Part shown: positions 6,923 through 16,392 of the stretch, piece by piece | Layout: every line of letters starts with the position of its first letter | How positions within the stretch are numbered: position 1 is the stretch's first letter | DNA from: Pseudomonadota bacterium | Lineage (GTDB): Bacteria > Pseudomonadota > Alphaproteobacteria > Micropepsales > Micropepsaceae | DNA length: 32,425 nucleotides | Direction: 5' to 3' | Assembly: GCA_029778105.1 (NCBI GenBank) | Contig: JAKOQZ010000159.1 | Span: forward strand, 1-32,425 | Translations under genes and position numbers: made by a program | Notes under the pieces: model-generated | Told to the model about the DNA's origin: nothing | Databases searched by the model: none | What the model saw: the letters and a program-made list of their open reading frames with translations, nothing else

Positions 6923-8113
6923 ATGACGATTTCCGCCCCTCACGAAGCTTTGGCCGGCCCTTTGACCGGCATCCGCGTGGTCGATCTGACCCAGTTCGTG
7001 CTGGGGCCGTTCTGCACCCAGACGCTGGGCGATCTGGGCGCCGACGTGATCAAGGTGGAAGACGCGGGCGGCGACCGTCAGCGCCGCGGCACAGGCAAAA
7101 CCGCGCCCGCGCCCGACCTTTCAGGCCCTTTCGTCCAGCTCAACCGCAACAAGCGCTCGGTCGTGCTCGATCTCAACGAGCCCGAGGCGAAGGAGGCGCT
7201 GAAGGCGCTGATCGCGACTGCCGACGTCTTCATCCACAATATGCGGCCCGATTCCATCGCCAAGCACGGCTTCGGGTATGAGGCGGTGGCGGCGATCCGG
7301 CCCGATATCGTCTATGTCGTCGCCATGGGGTTCGGCTCCGACGGGCCCTATGCCGGGCGTCTCGCCTTCGACGATCTCATCCAGGGCGCATCGGGCACGT
7401 GCGACCTGCTGCCGCTTTACGATGGCGACCCGGCGCTTCGGCCCCTGCCCTCGCTGATCGCCGACAAGACCTGCGGCCTCTATGCCGCCATCGCGACGCT
7501 CGCCGCCCTCACCCACCGCGCCCGCACCGGCGAGGGCCAGTATGTCGAGGTGCCGATGCTGGAGACCTTCACCGGCTTCATGCTGGCCGAGCATCTGCAT
7601 GGGCAGAGCTTCGTGCCGGCGCGCGGCAGGTTCGGACATCCCACCACGATCACCCCGCACCGCCGCCCCTATAAGACGAAGGACGGCTATATCGTCATCA
7701 TGCCGGCCAGCCAGGAGGCGTCGAACCGCTTTCTGGAGCTCGGCGGCGTGAAAGACCCCTATAACTCGCCGCGCTTCCTGGAGGCCAAGGACGGCAAGGC
7801 GCGGGTCGATGCCTATTACGAGCTGATGGCCGAAACGGCGCTGACCCGCACGACCGAGGACTGGATGGCGATCTGCGCCGAGGCGCGCATTCCCGCGATG
7901 CGGGCGAACCGCCTGACCGAGATCTTCGACGATCCGCATTTCAAGGCGACGGGCTATTTCGAGGAGCGCCACCTGCCGGGCGAGGCGGGCGGCTATCGCT
8001 CGATGAAGCCGGGGCTGAAATTCGCCAAAACCCCGGCGTCGGTGCGGCGCGATCCGCCGAGCCTTGGCCAGCATACCGACGAGGTGCTGAAGGAGCTGGG
8101 CCTCAGCTCTTGA
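6923..8113 (+). CDS. CaiB/BaiF (class III) CoA-transferase
   Basis: A 396-residue class III CoA-transferase, full length for the family. The frame is open from an ATG at 6845, but ATG 6923 starts just before the conserved GPLTGIRVVDLTQFVLGPF and is preferred. Visible blocks are TLGDLGADVIKVE (35-46), LNRNKRSVVLDL (73-84), GFGSDGPYAGR (137-146), the likely CoA-linked aspartate D150 in AFDDLIQG, and late HPTTITPHRRPYKTKDG. Family members move CoA between organic acids through an aspartyl-CoA thioester. The substrate pair is not determinable; similarity to formyl-CoA or carnitine enzymes is only at fold level. The end overlaps the convergent exported-protein gene by 11 bases. Confidence 0.92.
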   Translation: MTISAPHEALAGPLTGIRVVDLTQFVLGPFCTQTLGDLGADVIKVEDAGGDRQRRGTGKTAPAPDLSGPFVQLNRNKRSVVLDLNEPEAKEALKALIATADVFIHNMRPDSIAKHGFGYEAVAAIRPDIVYVVAMGFGSDGPYAGRLAFDDLIQGASGTCDLLPLYDGDPALRPLPSLIADKTCGLYAAIATLAALTHRARTGEGQYVEVPMLETFTGFMLAEHLHGQSFVPARGRFGHPTTITPHRRPYKTKDGYIVIMPASQEASNRFLELGGVKDPYNSPRFLEAKDGKARVDAYYELMAETALTRTTEDWMAICAEARIPAMRANRLTEIFDDPHFKATGYFEERHLPGEAGGYRSMKPGLKFAKTPASVRRDPPSLGQHTDEVLKELGLSS

Positions 8114-8465
8114 GCCAGGCCTCGCAGGCCGCGACCTTTTCCGCCAGCGACGCCGGATCGATCGTTCCCGATGCGATTCCGGCGGTCCAGGCCTGCATGC
8201 CAGCCTGCATATCGGCCTGAACGTCGGCCTGCTTCTTGCCCAGCGACTGGCCGTATTGGCCAAGCAGCACAAGAAGCGCGGGAATCTGGGCGTCGCGCCG
8301 CGCGCCGCGCGCCGGATCGCCGCGGACGACGGAATCCGCCTTGTCCTGTTCGTAGGCGACGTAGCAGCCGATCAGATCCTGATAGACCTTGGCCGTATCG
8401 GCATCGGCAGCCCGGGCCGGCGCGAGGATCAGAAGGGCGAGGAAGGCGGCGATCGCATGTCTCAT
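8103..8465 (-). CDS. Small exported protein of unknown function
   Basis: A 120-residue protein with a Sec signal peptide (MRHAIAAFLALLILAPARA, cleavage likely after ARA-A). ATG 8465 is preferred because AAGGA lies 8 bases upstream; the in-frame ATG at 8474 sits directly against that AAGGA and would have no spacing. The mature part is about 100 residues, mostly helical. It has one Cys near each end (LIGCYVAYEQ and VAACEAWLKS) that could form a disulfide in the periplasm, and a short QADVQADMQAGMQAW repeat-like segment. I cannot assign a family. It is convergent with the CoA-transferase gene (11-base overlap) and divergent from acs. Confidence 0.75.
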   Translation of the reverse strand: MRHAIAAFLALLILAPARAADADTAKVYQDLIGCYVAYEQDKADSVVRGDPARGARRDAQIPALLVLLGQYGQSLGKKQADVQADMQAGMQAWTAGIASGTIDPASLAEKVAACEAWLKS

Positions 8466-8489
8466 GCGTCGCATCCTTGCATCAGGTCA

Positions 8490-8508
8490 TTGCCGGATTC
8501 TTGCCGGA
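8490..8508. promoter_or_regulatory. Direct repeat upstream of acs
   Basis: Two copies of TTGCCGGA lie at 8490-8497 and 8501-8508, with an 11-base period, about one helical turn. They sit in the divergent region between the exported-protein gene and acs, about 80 bases before the acs start. Same-face repeats of this kind often bind a regulator, but none can be named from this motif. Confidence 0.3.
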
Positions 8509-8588
8509 GATGTTGAATGACCGCGACGCCTGATCCCTGATACCCGCCGATAACAACAGTCGGCCGAAGCCGAAGTGCAGGAAACGCC

Positions 8589-10519
<1,931 letters not shown>

Positions 10520-10523
<4 letters not shown>

Positions 10524-11209
10524 AACGGCCCGGCGATGAAGGTGGGGTCGAAGGCCAGATCCTCCGACACCACCATCAGCGGATAGGAACAGCTCTTCAC
10601 CGTGCCGTGGTTGACCGGCCAGGGATCGTGGATGCGGATATAGGTGCCTTCGGGCGTGCCGTCGCCCCAGGCGCCGGAGATCACGACGACATGGCCGCCT
10701 TGCGAGCCGTCCTCGCGGATCACCGTGCCGGCGATCCAGATCGGCCCCGCCCGCAGGATCGACGCAAGGCCGCGCGGATCGCCCGGCGGCGATTCCACGC
10801 TCCAGCCGAACTGGCTGACGAAGCGTTCGACATTCTCCAGCTCCGGCATGAGACCGAAACTGGTGCCGAGCGAGGCGTCGTTCGTGCCGACGCTCATGTC
10901 GCGGTCCAGCACCATGGCGGCCGCCGCCGCCCAGCAGCCCATGTCGTAATGCTGCGCCCGCATCGTGACGGGGTGGTCGATCTCGATCGTGACGCCCAGC
11001 GCCCGCCATGTGGTGGGCCCGATCACGCGGTCTTCGTGGGAGATGTGATTGAGGCGCTGAAAAGCGGCGACGGCGTCGGCCGTGCGGCGACCGAACGCCC
11101 CGTCGGCGCGCAGGCGGATGAATCCGGGCGTCCGGCGCAGGTGTCGGTTCAGCAGACGCTGCGCGAGACGCACGTTCTCCGATGAAGCGCCGATGGAGAT
11201 CTGCCGCAT
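10520..11209 (-). CDS. Peptidoglycan-binding domain plus AvrRpt2-like (C70) cysteine protease
   Basis: A 229-residue two-domain protein. The frame runs open to 11536, but that part overlaps the thermonuclease gene out of frame and reads as Arg-rich nonsense, so ATG 11209 is chosen. Residues ~10-72 resemble a peptidoglycan-binding helical domain ([46 protein letters not shown]). Residues ~80-229 match papain-like proteases of the AvrRpt2/C70 type: Q86 (oxyanion), C92 in [15 protein letters not shown]173 in [14 protein letters not shown], and D195 in IRIHDPWP. These fit a complete catalytic triad. No Sec signal peptide is visible, so wall access would need another export route. The substrate is unknown; related domains cleave proteins and some are secreted effectors. 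It lies 76 bases downstream of the thermonuclease gene on the same strand. Confidence 0.82.
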
Positions 11210-11285
11210 GGACGTTCCCGGCCGGACGATCCGGCGGGCCAGCATAGCGCAGCGCCGCCGACCCGCCAGCGCCGCATCCTGGGGC

Positions 11286-11714
11286 TCAGGGACACCAGAC
11301 CGGCCGCCGTCCGGCATAGTGACGCACCAGACCGGCGGCGGCGAGCGCGTCCGAAACATCCGCGCCGCCGGCATCGCGCACCCGCGCCACGACCCGCCCG
11401 CCATATTTGTCGCGTTCCACGTCGCTGAGCGTGACGCCGCCCGAAAGGCGCGCGGTGAGCGCCGCCGTCGCGAGCCGCGCCATGATCTGCGCCCCGGCGC
11501 AGGGCGCATCGCGCTCCGCCGCGTCCACGCCCGCAAGCCTAACGGTGACGGTCACGTCCTGATCGAGCCAGATGCGGATGCGGGCCTCGAAGCTGTCGCC
11601 GTCGAGCACGCGCACCACGTCGGCCGCATAGGGCCCGGGCAGCGCCGCGCCCGCCGCCGCGGCAGGCCGGGCGAGAACGCCGATGATCAGAAGGCCGAAA
11701 AGAAAGCGGACCAT
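11286..11714 (-). CDS. Exported thermonuclease-like (SNase) protein
   Basis: A 142-residue protein with an N-terminal signal peptide (MVRFLFGLLIIGVLARPAAAAGA) and a staphylococcal-nuclease OB fold. Expected catalytic residues are present: D38/D40 in VLDGDSF, R59, D64 and E67 in VRLAGVDAAER, and R107 in DKYGGR. Family members are calcium-dependent nucleases cleaving DNA and RNA, so an active periplasmic or secreted nuclease is plausible. C72 (DAPCAG) and the C-terminal Cys (PVWCP) may form a disulfide. The start codon lies inside a 15-bp perfect hairpin (11708-11741) and only a weak AGG precedes it, so translation may be structure-controlled. It is followed on the same strand by the C70 protease gene. 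Confidence 0.88.
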   Translation of the reverse strand: MVRFLFGLLIIGVLARPAAAAGAALPGPYAADVVRVLDGDSFEARIRIWLDQDVTVTVRLAGVDAAERDAPCAGAQIMARLATAALTARLSGGVTLSDVERDKYGGRVVARVRDAGGADVSDALAAAGLVRHYAGRRPVWCP

Positions 11715-11741
11715 GAACCTAGCGTACTAGGTTCATGGTCC
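11698..11741 (-). terminator. Terminator-like hairpin overlapping the thermonuclease start codon
   Basis: Arms 11708-11722 (GGACCATGAACCTAG on plus) and 11727-11741 are perfect reverse complements around a 4-base loop (CGTA). Read on the minus strand, the 15-bp stem is followed by GCTTTCTTTTC, the T-rich tract of an intrinsic terminator. It lies 67 bases past the stop of the di-iron gene, so termination of that transcript is the obvious role. Unusually, the ATG of the thermonuclease gene (11712-11714) is in the second arm. Confidence 0.65.
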
Positions 11742-11798
11742 TAGGACAAGAGGCTTACACGGACAAGGGAGGCCAAGCGTCCGCAGCCTCTGGGGTAA

Positions 11799-11817
11799 GG
11801 CGGCCGGTCAGGCCGCC
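11799..11817 (-). terminator. Small hairpin at the di-iron gene stop codon
   Basis: GGCGGCC (11799-11805) and GGCCGCC (11811-11817) are perfect complements, with the TGA stop of the di-iron gene (11808-11810) in the 5-base loop. There is no clear T-tract, so it is a weak terminator or an mRNA 3'-end stabiliser. Confidence 0.35.
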
Positions 11818-12923
11818 GTACGAAGGATTCCGGCGCCCGTGGCGAGCGGCGCTTCCAGCGTCGCCCAGTCGATTGCGCCGTCATGTTTCAGGTTTTCGAA
11901 CTGCAGCACGCCCAACGCCTCGAATTTCGGGCGGATGCGATCGGTCAGGAGGCCGACGCGCTTGAGGTTGGGGATCATGCGTTCGAACAGGAAGGTGCGG
12001 AAGGCGCGGCCGCCCTGGCTGGCGGCGTTGATCTCCAGCGCCTCTTCCTCGGTGAAGCCGAATTCGCGCGCGACCGTGGTCGACACCATGCGGTTGCGCA
12101 TCACGACGCAGGCCTCATAGGCGAACTCGGCGCGCTCCTCGATCTGGTCCTGCGGCAGCGCGCGGATCCAGTCTTCCAGATAGTTCACGCCGAACGCGAC
12201 ATGGCGGCCCTCGTCGCGCATCACCAGACCCGTGATGTCGCGCAGCAGCGGATCGCGCGTGGTGGCGTGGATCGCCTGGAAAGCGGCCAGCGCCAGACCC
12301 TCGATCAGGATCTGCATGCCGATGAACTTCAGGTCCCAGCGCTGGTCGGTCAGCACCTTGTCGAGCAGGAATTTCAGGCTGGGATTGATCGGATAGATCA
12401 TCCGGCAGCGTTCCATCAGATAGCGGTGGAACACCTCCACATGCCGCGCCTCGTCGAAGGTCTGCGAGGCGGCATAGAGCTTGGCGTCGTGCGTGGGCGC
12501 GCAGCTGACGAGCTGCGAGGCGACCATCAGCGCACCCTGCTCGCCGTGCAGGAACTGCGACAGCACCTGGGCGTTGGCGCGGCGCGAGAAGTCGATCTTC
12601 TGGGCGTCGGTGAGCGCCTTGTATTTGGGATGGTCGCAGAACCCTTCCGGCTCACCCTCGGGCGGCAGCGTCTCGAGGGGCGACGGCTGGTTCCAGTCGA
12701 TGTCCAGTTCGACGTTCCAGTTGAAGCGCTTGCCGAGCTCGTAGAGCCGGCGGATCTTGGCGTTGGCCGTGTCGTAGTCCCAGTTGTACGAGCCCGTCAG
12801 CGGCGTGCTGAAGATCTCGCGGATGGTTTCGACGTCGTGGTCGGTCAGCCGCTTGGCCAGATCGTCATCGTCGAAATACTGAATATCGGTCGGCGGACCC
12901 TTCACCACATGCACGTTGAGCAC
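11808..12923 (-). CDS. Ferritin-like di-iron carboxylate protein
   Basis: A 371-residue protein starting at GTG 12923 behind GGGAG. It carries a full di-iron ligand set in a four-helix pattern: E128 (FLHGEQG), E158-x2-H161 (FDEARH), E208 (ILIEGL) and E238-x2-H241 (RDEGRH). This E/ExxH/E/ExxH arrangement is shared by ribonucleotide reductase R2, acyl-ACP desaturases, AurF-type oxygenases and R2-like oxidases. The N-terminal SYNWDYDTANAKIRRLYELGKRFNWN and DIDW blocks do not match classic R2, and the length and flanks do not settle the subfamily. An O2-dependent oxidation or hydroxylation is inferred; the substrate is unknown. The upstream region holds a hairpin and a perfect FNR/FixK-type box, suggesting oxygen-linked control, which would suit an O2-consuming enzyme. 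Confidence 0.85.
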   Translation of the reverse strand: MLNVHVVKGPPTDIQYFDDDDLAKRLTDHDVETIREIFSTPLTGSYNWDYDTANAKIRRLYELGKRFNWNVELDIDWNQPSPLETLPPEGEPEGFCDHPKYKALTDAQKIDFSRRANAQVLSQFLHGEQGALMVASQLVSCAPTHDAKLYAASQTFDEARHVEVFHRYLMERCRMIYPINPSLKFLLDKVLTDQRWDLKFIGMQILIEGLALAAFQAIHATTRDPLLRDITGLVMRDEGRHVAFGVNYLEDWIRALPQDQIEERAEFAYEACVVMRNRMVSTTVAREFGFTEEEALEINAASQGGRAFRTFLFERMIPNLKRVGLLTDRIRPKFEALGVLQFENLKHDGAIDWATLEAPLATGAGILRTAA

Positions 12924-12932
12924 GACGTTTCT

Positions 12933-12953
12933 CCCGGACGTTTATTGTCCGGG
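12933..12953 (-). promoter_or_regulatory. Leader hairpin next to the di-iron gene ribosome-binding site
   Basis: CCCGGAC (12933-12939) and GTCCGGG (12947-12953) form a perfect 7-bp stem with a 7-base A/T-rich loop. On the minus strand the GGG ending the second arm is part of the likely Shine-Dalgarno GGGAG, 7-8 bases before the GTG start, so the hairpin could limit ribosome access. Confidence 0.45.
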
Positions 12954-12982
12954 CAGGCTATAAAATGACGGGTGCGTCATCT

Positions 12983-12996
12983 TTGATCCAGATCAA
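12983..12996. promoter_or_regulatory. Perfect FNR/FixK/Anr-type operator
   Basis: TTGATCCAGATCAA is an exact match to the TTGAT-N4-ATCAA consensus bound by CRP/FNR-family oxygen regulators (FNR, Anr, FixK, FnrL). It is intergenic, centred about 66 bases before the GTG of the di-iron gene (minus strand) and 73 bases before the GTG of the GST gene (plus strand). On the minus strand a possible -10 (TTATAG, complement of 12958-12963) would place a start site near 12951, so the box would sit near -39 to -41, the usual activator position. The direction of control is inference. Confidence 0.7.
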
Positions 12997-13062
12997 GCCG
13001 GCGCGTTTGCGCGGGCCCGATAAAGCGTGCAGCCTTCGCAAAACGGTATCGGAGGACCGCCC

Positions 13063-13704
13063 GTGGCGAAAATCATCGTCCATCATCTCAACGACAGCCG
13101 CTCGCAGCGCATTCTCTGGCTGCTTGAGGAGATCGGCGAGCCCTACGAGATCAAGCACTACAAGCGCATGTCGCCGGTGCCGCTGGCCCCGCCCGAGCTG
13201 AAGGCTGTGCATCCGCTGGGAAAATCGCCGGTGGTGACGGTCGACGGCAAGACGATCGCCGAATCCGGCGCCATCGTGGAATTGCTCATCGAACGCTTCG
13301 CCCCCGACCGTCTCGCGCCGAAACGCGGCACCGACGCCTATGTGGATTACATCCACTGGCTGCACTTCGCCGAAGGCAGCGCCATGCTGCCGCTGATGCT
13401 CAAGCTCTACAATTCGCTGCTGGGCGAAGCGGGCGCGCCGCTCTATCCGCGCATCGACAGCGAGATCGACAACCACCTGCGTTACATGGAGAACGCCATC
13501 AAGGGCCGCGATTTTTTCGTCGGCGGCGAACTGACGGGCGCGGATATCCAGCTCTCCTTCGTCAGCGAGGCCGCCAACGCGCGCGGCGTGCTGGCGCCCT
13601 ATCCCGAACTCATGCGCCACATGAAGGCGATGCAGGCCCGCCCCGCCTACAAGCGCGGCCTGGAAAAGGGCGGACCTTACGCCTACGCATCCAAAACGGA
13701 TTGA
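13063..13704 (+). CDS. Glutathione S-transferase family protein
   Basis: A 213-residue GST-fold protein. GTG at 13063 is chosen because GGAGGA lies 7 bases before it and the protein then begins directly at the first beta strand (AKIIVHHLNDSRSQRILWLLEE); the ATG at 13027 would add an unconserved 12-residue tail. The N-terminal thioredoxin-like domain shows the catalytic-region serines (S12/S14), the cis-proline KSPVV (54-58) and ESGAI (67-71), which contacts the glutathione gamma-glutamyl group. The helical C-terminal domain includes FFVGGELTGADIQLSF, the N-capping box and hydrophobic staple region. The substrate is unknown. It is divergent from the di-iron gene and shares the FNR-type box region. 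Confidence 0.92.
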   Translation: MAKIIVHHLNDSRSQRILWLLEEIGEPYEIKHYKRMSPVPLAPPELKAVHPLGKSPVVTVDGKTIAESGAIVELLIERFAPDRLAPKRGTDAYVDYIHWLHFAEGSAMLPLMLKLYNSLLGEAGAPLYPRIDSEIDNHLRYMENAIKGRDFFVGGELTGADIQLSFVSEAANARGVLAPYPELMRHMKAMQARPAYKRGLEKGGPYAYASKTD

Positions 13705-13728
13705 GCCGCCAGGGCCAGCCCACCAGCC

Positions 13729-13941
13729 TCAGAAGTCGCTGGCGATTCCCTTGCGCTCCCAGTCGCCGTAGCGCGTGGGCTCAGGGCCGGTGGGACCGCC
13801 CTGCTCCGGCGGCAGCTTCCCGGCTGCGGCGTCGGCCTTCGCCCGGCGCTCGGCCGCCTCGGCGAGCGCCCGTTTGGCCGCTTCGCTGAGGACTTTGGGC
13901 GGGTCTGCGGGCTTTTCCGGGGGCTGCTCGGTGCTATCCAT
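13729..13941 (-). CDS. SDHAF4-like protein (DUF1674), succinate dehydrogenase assembly factor
   Basis: A 70-residue basic and acidic, largely disordered protein ending in [23 protein letters not shown], the hallmark of DUF1674/SDHAF4. In mitochondria and yeast SDHAF4 binds flavinylated SdhA and promotes assembly of succinate dehydrogenase; alphaproteobacterial homologues are presumed equivalent. The typical ending is RYGDWExKGRxxDF, and here the Arg after KG is replaced by Ile. The start ATG at 13941 has AAGGGA 8 bases upstream. It is divergent from htpX, a neighbourhood I recall from many alphaproteobacteria. Confidence 0.88.
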   Translation of the reverse strand: MDSTEQPPEKPADPPKVLSEAAKRALAEAAERRAKADAAAGKLPPEQGGPTGPEPTRYGDWERKGIASDF

Positions 13942-13968
13942 CGATAAATCCCTTGTGACCCCATGGAA

Positions 13969-13997
13969 TTGCGGGGGGCGGGAGGGGCCCTTACATA
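13969..13997 (+). promoter_or_regulatory. Candidate promoter for htpX
   Basis: TTGCGG (13969-13974) and TACATA (13992-13997) are separated by 17 bases, 57 bases before the htpX start. Each hexamer matches the sigma-70 consensus only partly, so this is a weak call. Confidence 0.3.
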
Positions 13998-14053
13998 AGA
14001 GACGTTCCCCGCCGCGTCATCCTGGCACGGCCTACGAGGAGCTGAAGGAGTCC

Positions 14054-14971
14054 ATGAACCAGTTTCGCACCGGATTGCTGATCGCCGCCCTCACCGCCCT
14101 GTTCGGCGGCATCGGCTATCTCATCGGCGGTCCGACCGGCATGGTGATCGCCCTGGGCGTCGCGGCGGCGACCAACCTGTTCGCCTACTGGAACGCCGAC
14201 AAGATCGTGCTGAGCATGTATGGCGCAAAGCCGCTGGATGCGCGCACGGGCGGCGAGTTCTACGCCATCGTCGAGGGCCTGGTGCGCCGCGCCGGCATGC
14301 CCATGCCCAAGGTCTATATCATCGAAAACCCGCAGCCGAACGCCTTCGCCACCGGCCGTAACCCGGACAACGCCGCCGTCGCCGCCACCACCGGCCTGCT
14401 GCAGCGCCTCAGCCGCGAAGAGATCGCCGGCGTGATGGCGCACGAGCTGGCGCATGTGAAGAACCGCGACACGCTGACCATGACGATCACCGCGACGCTG
14501 GCCGGCGCAATTTCCATGCTGGCGAATTTCGGCCTGTTCTTCGGCGGCGGCGACAATCGCAACAACCCGCTGGGCGCGATCGGCGTCATCCTGATGGTGA
14601 TCCTCGCCCCCATCGCCGCGATGCTGGTGCAGATGGCTATCAGCCGCACGCGCGAATACGAGGCCGACCGTGGCGGCGCGGAAATTTCCGGGCGGCCCGA
14701 CTGGCTGGCGAGCGCGCTGGAGAAAATCGCCATGGCCGCGCCGCGCATCGACAACAATGTCGCCGAGCGCAACCCGGCGACGGCGCATATGTTCATCATC
14801 AATCCGCTGCATGCCCAGAGCGTGGACGGCCTCTTCACCACCCACCCCTCCACCGCCAGCCGCATCGAGAAGCTGCGGATCATGGCGGCGGAGATGGGCA
14901 TCACGTCCGGCTATCAGGGCGCCTGGGACACGCGGACGCCCCAGCCGGCGCGCAGTGGCCCGTGGGGTTGA
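14054..14971 (+). CDS. htpX: Zinc metalloprotease HtpX
   Basis: A 305-residue membrane metalloprotease of family M48B. ATG 14054 follows GAAGGAG and starts the first hydrophobic segment ([19 protein letters not shown]); the longer open frame from 13775 reads through the opposite-strand SDHAF4 gene and is rejected. Two N-terminal membrane helices are followed by the zinc site H130-E131-L-A-H134 ([13 protein letters not shown]), two more hydrophobic segments (about 141-163 and 174-195), and the third ligand E203 in REYEADRGG. HtpX degrades damaged inner-membrane proteins alongside FtsH and is often stress-induced. It is first in the htpX-rsmB pair, with a 10-base overlap. Confidence 0.96.
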   Translation: MNQFRTGLLIAALTALFGGIGYLIGGPTGMVIALGVAAATNLFAYWNADKIVLSMYGAKPLDARTGGEFYAIVEGLVRRAGMPMPKVYIIENPQPNAFATGRNPDNAAVAATTGLLQRLSREEIAGVMAHELAHVKNRDTLTMTITATLAGAISMLANFGLFFGGGDNRNNPLGAIGVILMVILAPIAAMLVQMAISRTREYEADRGGAEISGRPDWLASALEKIAMAAPRIDNNVAERNPATAHMFIINPLHAQSVDGLFTTHPSTASRIEKLRIMAAEMGITSGYQGAWDTRTPQPARSGPWG

Positions 14972-16308
14972 ACCGCGCTGTAAAGCCTGAAGACGAGGCG
15001 GCGGGCCTTCCGGCCCGCCGTTTCGCATTCTCGCTGGTCACCCGCGTGCTGGACCAGCGCGTGACGCTGGACGAGGCGGGCGAAGCGCTGGCCGGCGTCG
15101 CGGCGCGCATGGAGGCGCGCGACGCCGCCTTCGGCCGCGCCATCGCCTATGCGGCGCTGCGCCACAAGGGCGCGCTGGAGGCGCTGCTCAAGCGTTTCGT
15201 CGAACGCCCCCTGCCCGAGCACGGCCTCGCCGCCAGCCGCGTTCTGCTGACCGGGGCCGCCGAGCTGATGGTGCTGAACGGCAAGCCGCACGCGGCGGTC
15301 GACGGGGCCAACCATCTGGCGCTGGCCGTGCGCGAGGCCAAGCCCTTCAAGGCGCTGGTCAACGCCGTGCTGCGCCGCGTGGCGCAGGAAGGCGGCGCGA
15401 TCTGGGGCGCGCTCGACCGGGCGCGGCTGAACGTGCCCGACTGGCTGTGGCGGCGCTGGAGCGCGGCCTATGGCGAGGACGGGGCGCGCGCCATCGCCGT
15501 CGCGCATGAAACCCCGGCGCCGCTGGATCTGACGCCCCGGGCCGCGGCCGAGACCGCGCTGTGGGCGACGCGGCTCAACGCCGCCATGCTGGGCGCCGGC
15601 ACTTTGCGGCTGGCCAAGGCGGGCCCGGTGGAGGCGCTGCCCGGCTATGACGAGGGCGCCTGGTGGGTGCAGGACGCGGCGGCGGCGATCCCGGCGCGCG
15701 TGCTGCTGAGCCTTATCGGCGGCGGCGCGGGCAAGACCATCGCCGATCTCTGCGCCGCGCCGGGAGGCAAGACCATGCAGCTCGCCGCCAGCGGCGCGCA
15801 GGTGACCGCCATCGACAGCTCCGGTCCGCGCCTGAAGCGGCTGGAGGCCAATCTGGTCCGCACGGAACTTTCCGCCGCGACGATCAAGGCCGACATCCGG
15901 ACCTGGACACCCGCCGCGCCGTTCGACGCGGTGCTGCTGGATGCGCCCTGCAGCGCCACCGGCACGATCCGCCGCCACCCCGAACTGCCCTGGATTCGCG
16001 ACGAAGGCGCGGTGACGCGGCCGGCCGCCGTCACCGCCGGCCTGCTCGATTCAGCCTTCGCGGCGCTGAAGCCGGGCGCGGTCCTGGTTTTTGCGGTCTG
16101 CTCGCTGGAGCCCGAGGAGGGCGAGGATCAGATCGCCGCCTTCCTGGGGCGCACACCCGCCGCCCGGCCCGTCGCAATCGAGGCCGCCGCCTTCGGCCTG
16201 CCGCCTGAGGCGCAGCGGCCTGCGGGCTTGCGCATCCTGCCTTCGATGCTCGGGGAACTCGGCGGTCTCGACGGCTTTTTCGTCGCAGCCCTCACCCGGG
16301 CCGGGTGA
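14962..16308 (+). CDS. rsmB: 16S rRNA (cytosine-C5)-methyltransferase of the RsmB family
   Basis: A 448-residue protein. It has an N-terminal NusB-like RNA-binding domain (residues ~20-150, [27 protein letters not shown]) and a C-terminal Rossmann methyltransferase. SAM motif I is [10 protein letters not shown] (262-271). The two family cysteines are in DAPCSATG (C330) and [10 protein letters not shown] (C380), the latter expected to attack cytosine C5. RsmB methylates C967 of 16S rRNA in E. coli; the exact target here is inferred. The start is GTG 14962 (or TTG 14968), overlapping the end of htpX, with a weak ribosome-binding site, so coupling is likely. Confidence 0.93.
   Translation: MGLNRAVKPEDEAAGLPARRFAFSLVTRVLDQRVTLDEAGEALAGVAARMEARDAAFGRAIAYAALRHKGALEALLKRFVERPLPEHGLAASRVLLTGAAELMVLNGKPHAAVDGANHLALAVREAKPFKALVNAVLRRVAQEGGAIWGALDRARLNVPDWLWRRWSAAYGEDGARAIAVAHETPAPLDLTPRAAAETALWATRLNAAMLGAGTLRLAKAGPVEALPGYDEGAWWVQDAAAAIPARVLLSLIGGGAGKTIADLCAAPGGKTMQLAASGAQVTAIDSSGPRLKRLEANLVRTELSAATIKADIRTWTPAAPFDAVLLDAPCSATGTIRRHPELPWIRDEGAVTRPAAVTAGLLDSAFAALKPGAVLVFAVCSLEPEEGEDQIAAFLGRTPAARPVAIEAAAFGLPPEAQRPAGLRILPSMLGELGGLDGFFVAALTRAG
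16292..16308 (+). other. Perfect inverted repeat at the rsmB stop
   Basis: TCACCCG (16292-16298) and CGGGTGA (16302-16308) are perfect complements around GGC, and the second arm includes the rsmB stop codon. It may act with the following hairpin in 3'-end formation. Confidence 0.4.
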
Positions 16309-16314
16309 TGGACG

Positions 16315-16337
16315 CCCCGTTCACGCGGGGTTAATTT
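16315..16337 (+). terminator. Candidate terminator after rsmB
   Basis: CCCCG (16315-16319) pairs with CGGGG (16326-16330) over a 6-base loop and is followed by TTAATTT. The stem is short, so activity is uncertain. Confidence 0.4.
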
Positions 16338-16392
16338 GCCGCGGCGCAGGGGGAGACTGCGAACAGGTTTTTCGACGAAGGGATTAGTATCC

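Noticed and set aside
11210-11536. N-terminal extension of the C70 protease frame
   Set aside because: It overlaps the thermonuclease gene out of frame and reads as Arg/Ser/Pro-rich sequence; the conserved domain begins after ATG 11209.
13775-14053. N-terminal extension of the htpX frame
   Set aside because: It runs antisense through the SDHAF4 gene; the true start is ATG 14054 with a ribosome-binding site and the first membrane helix.
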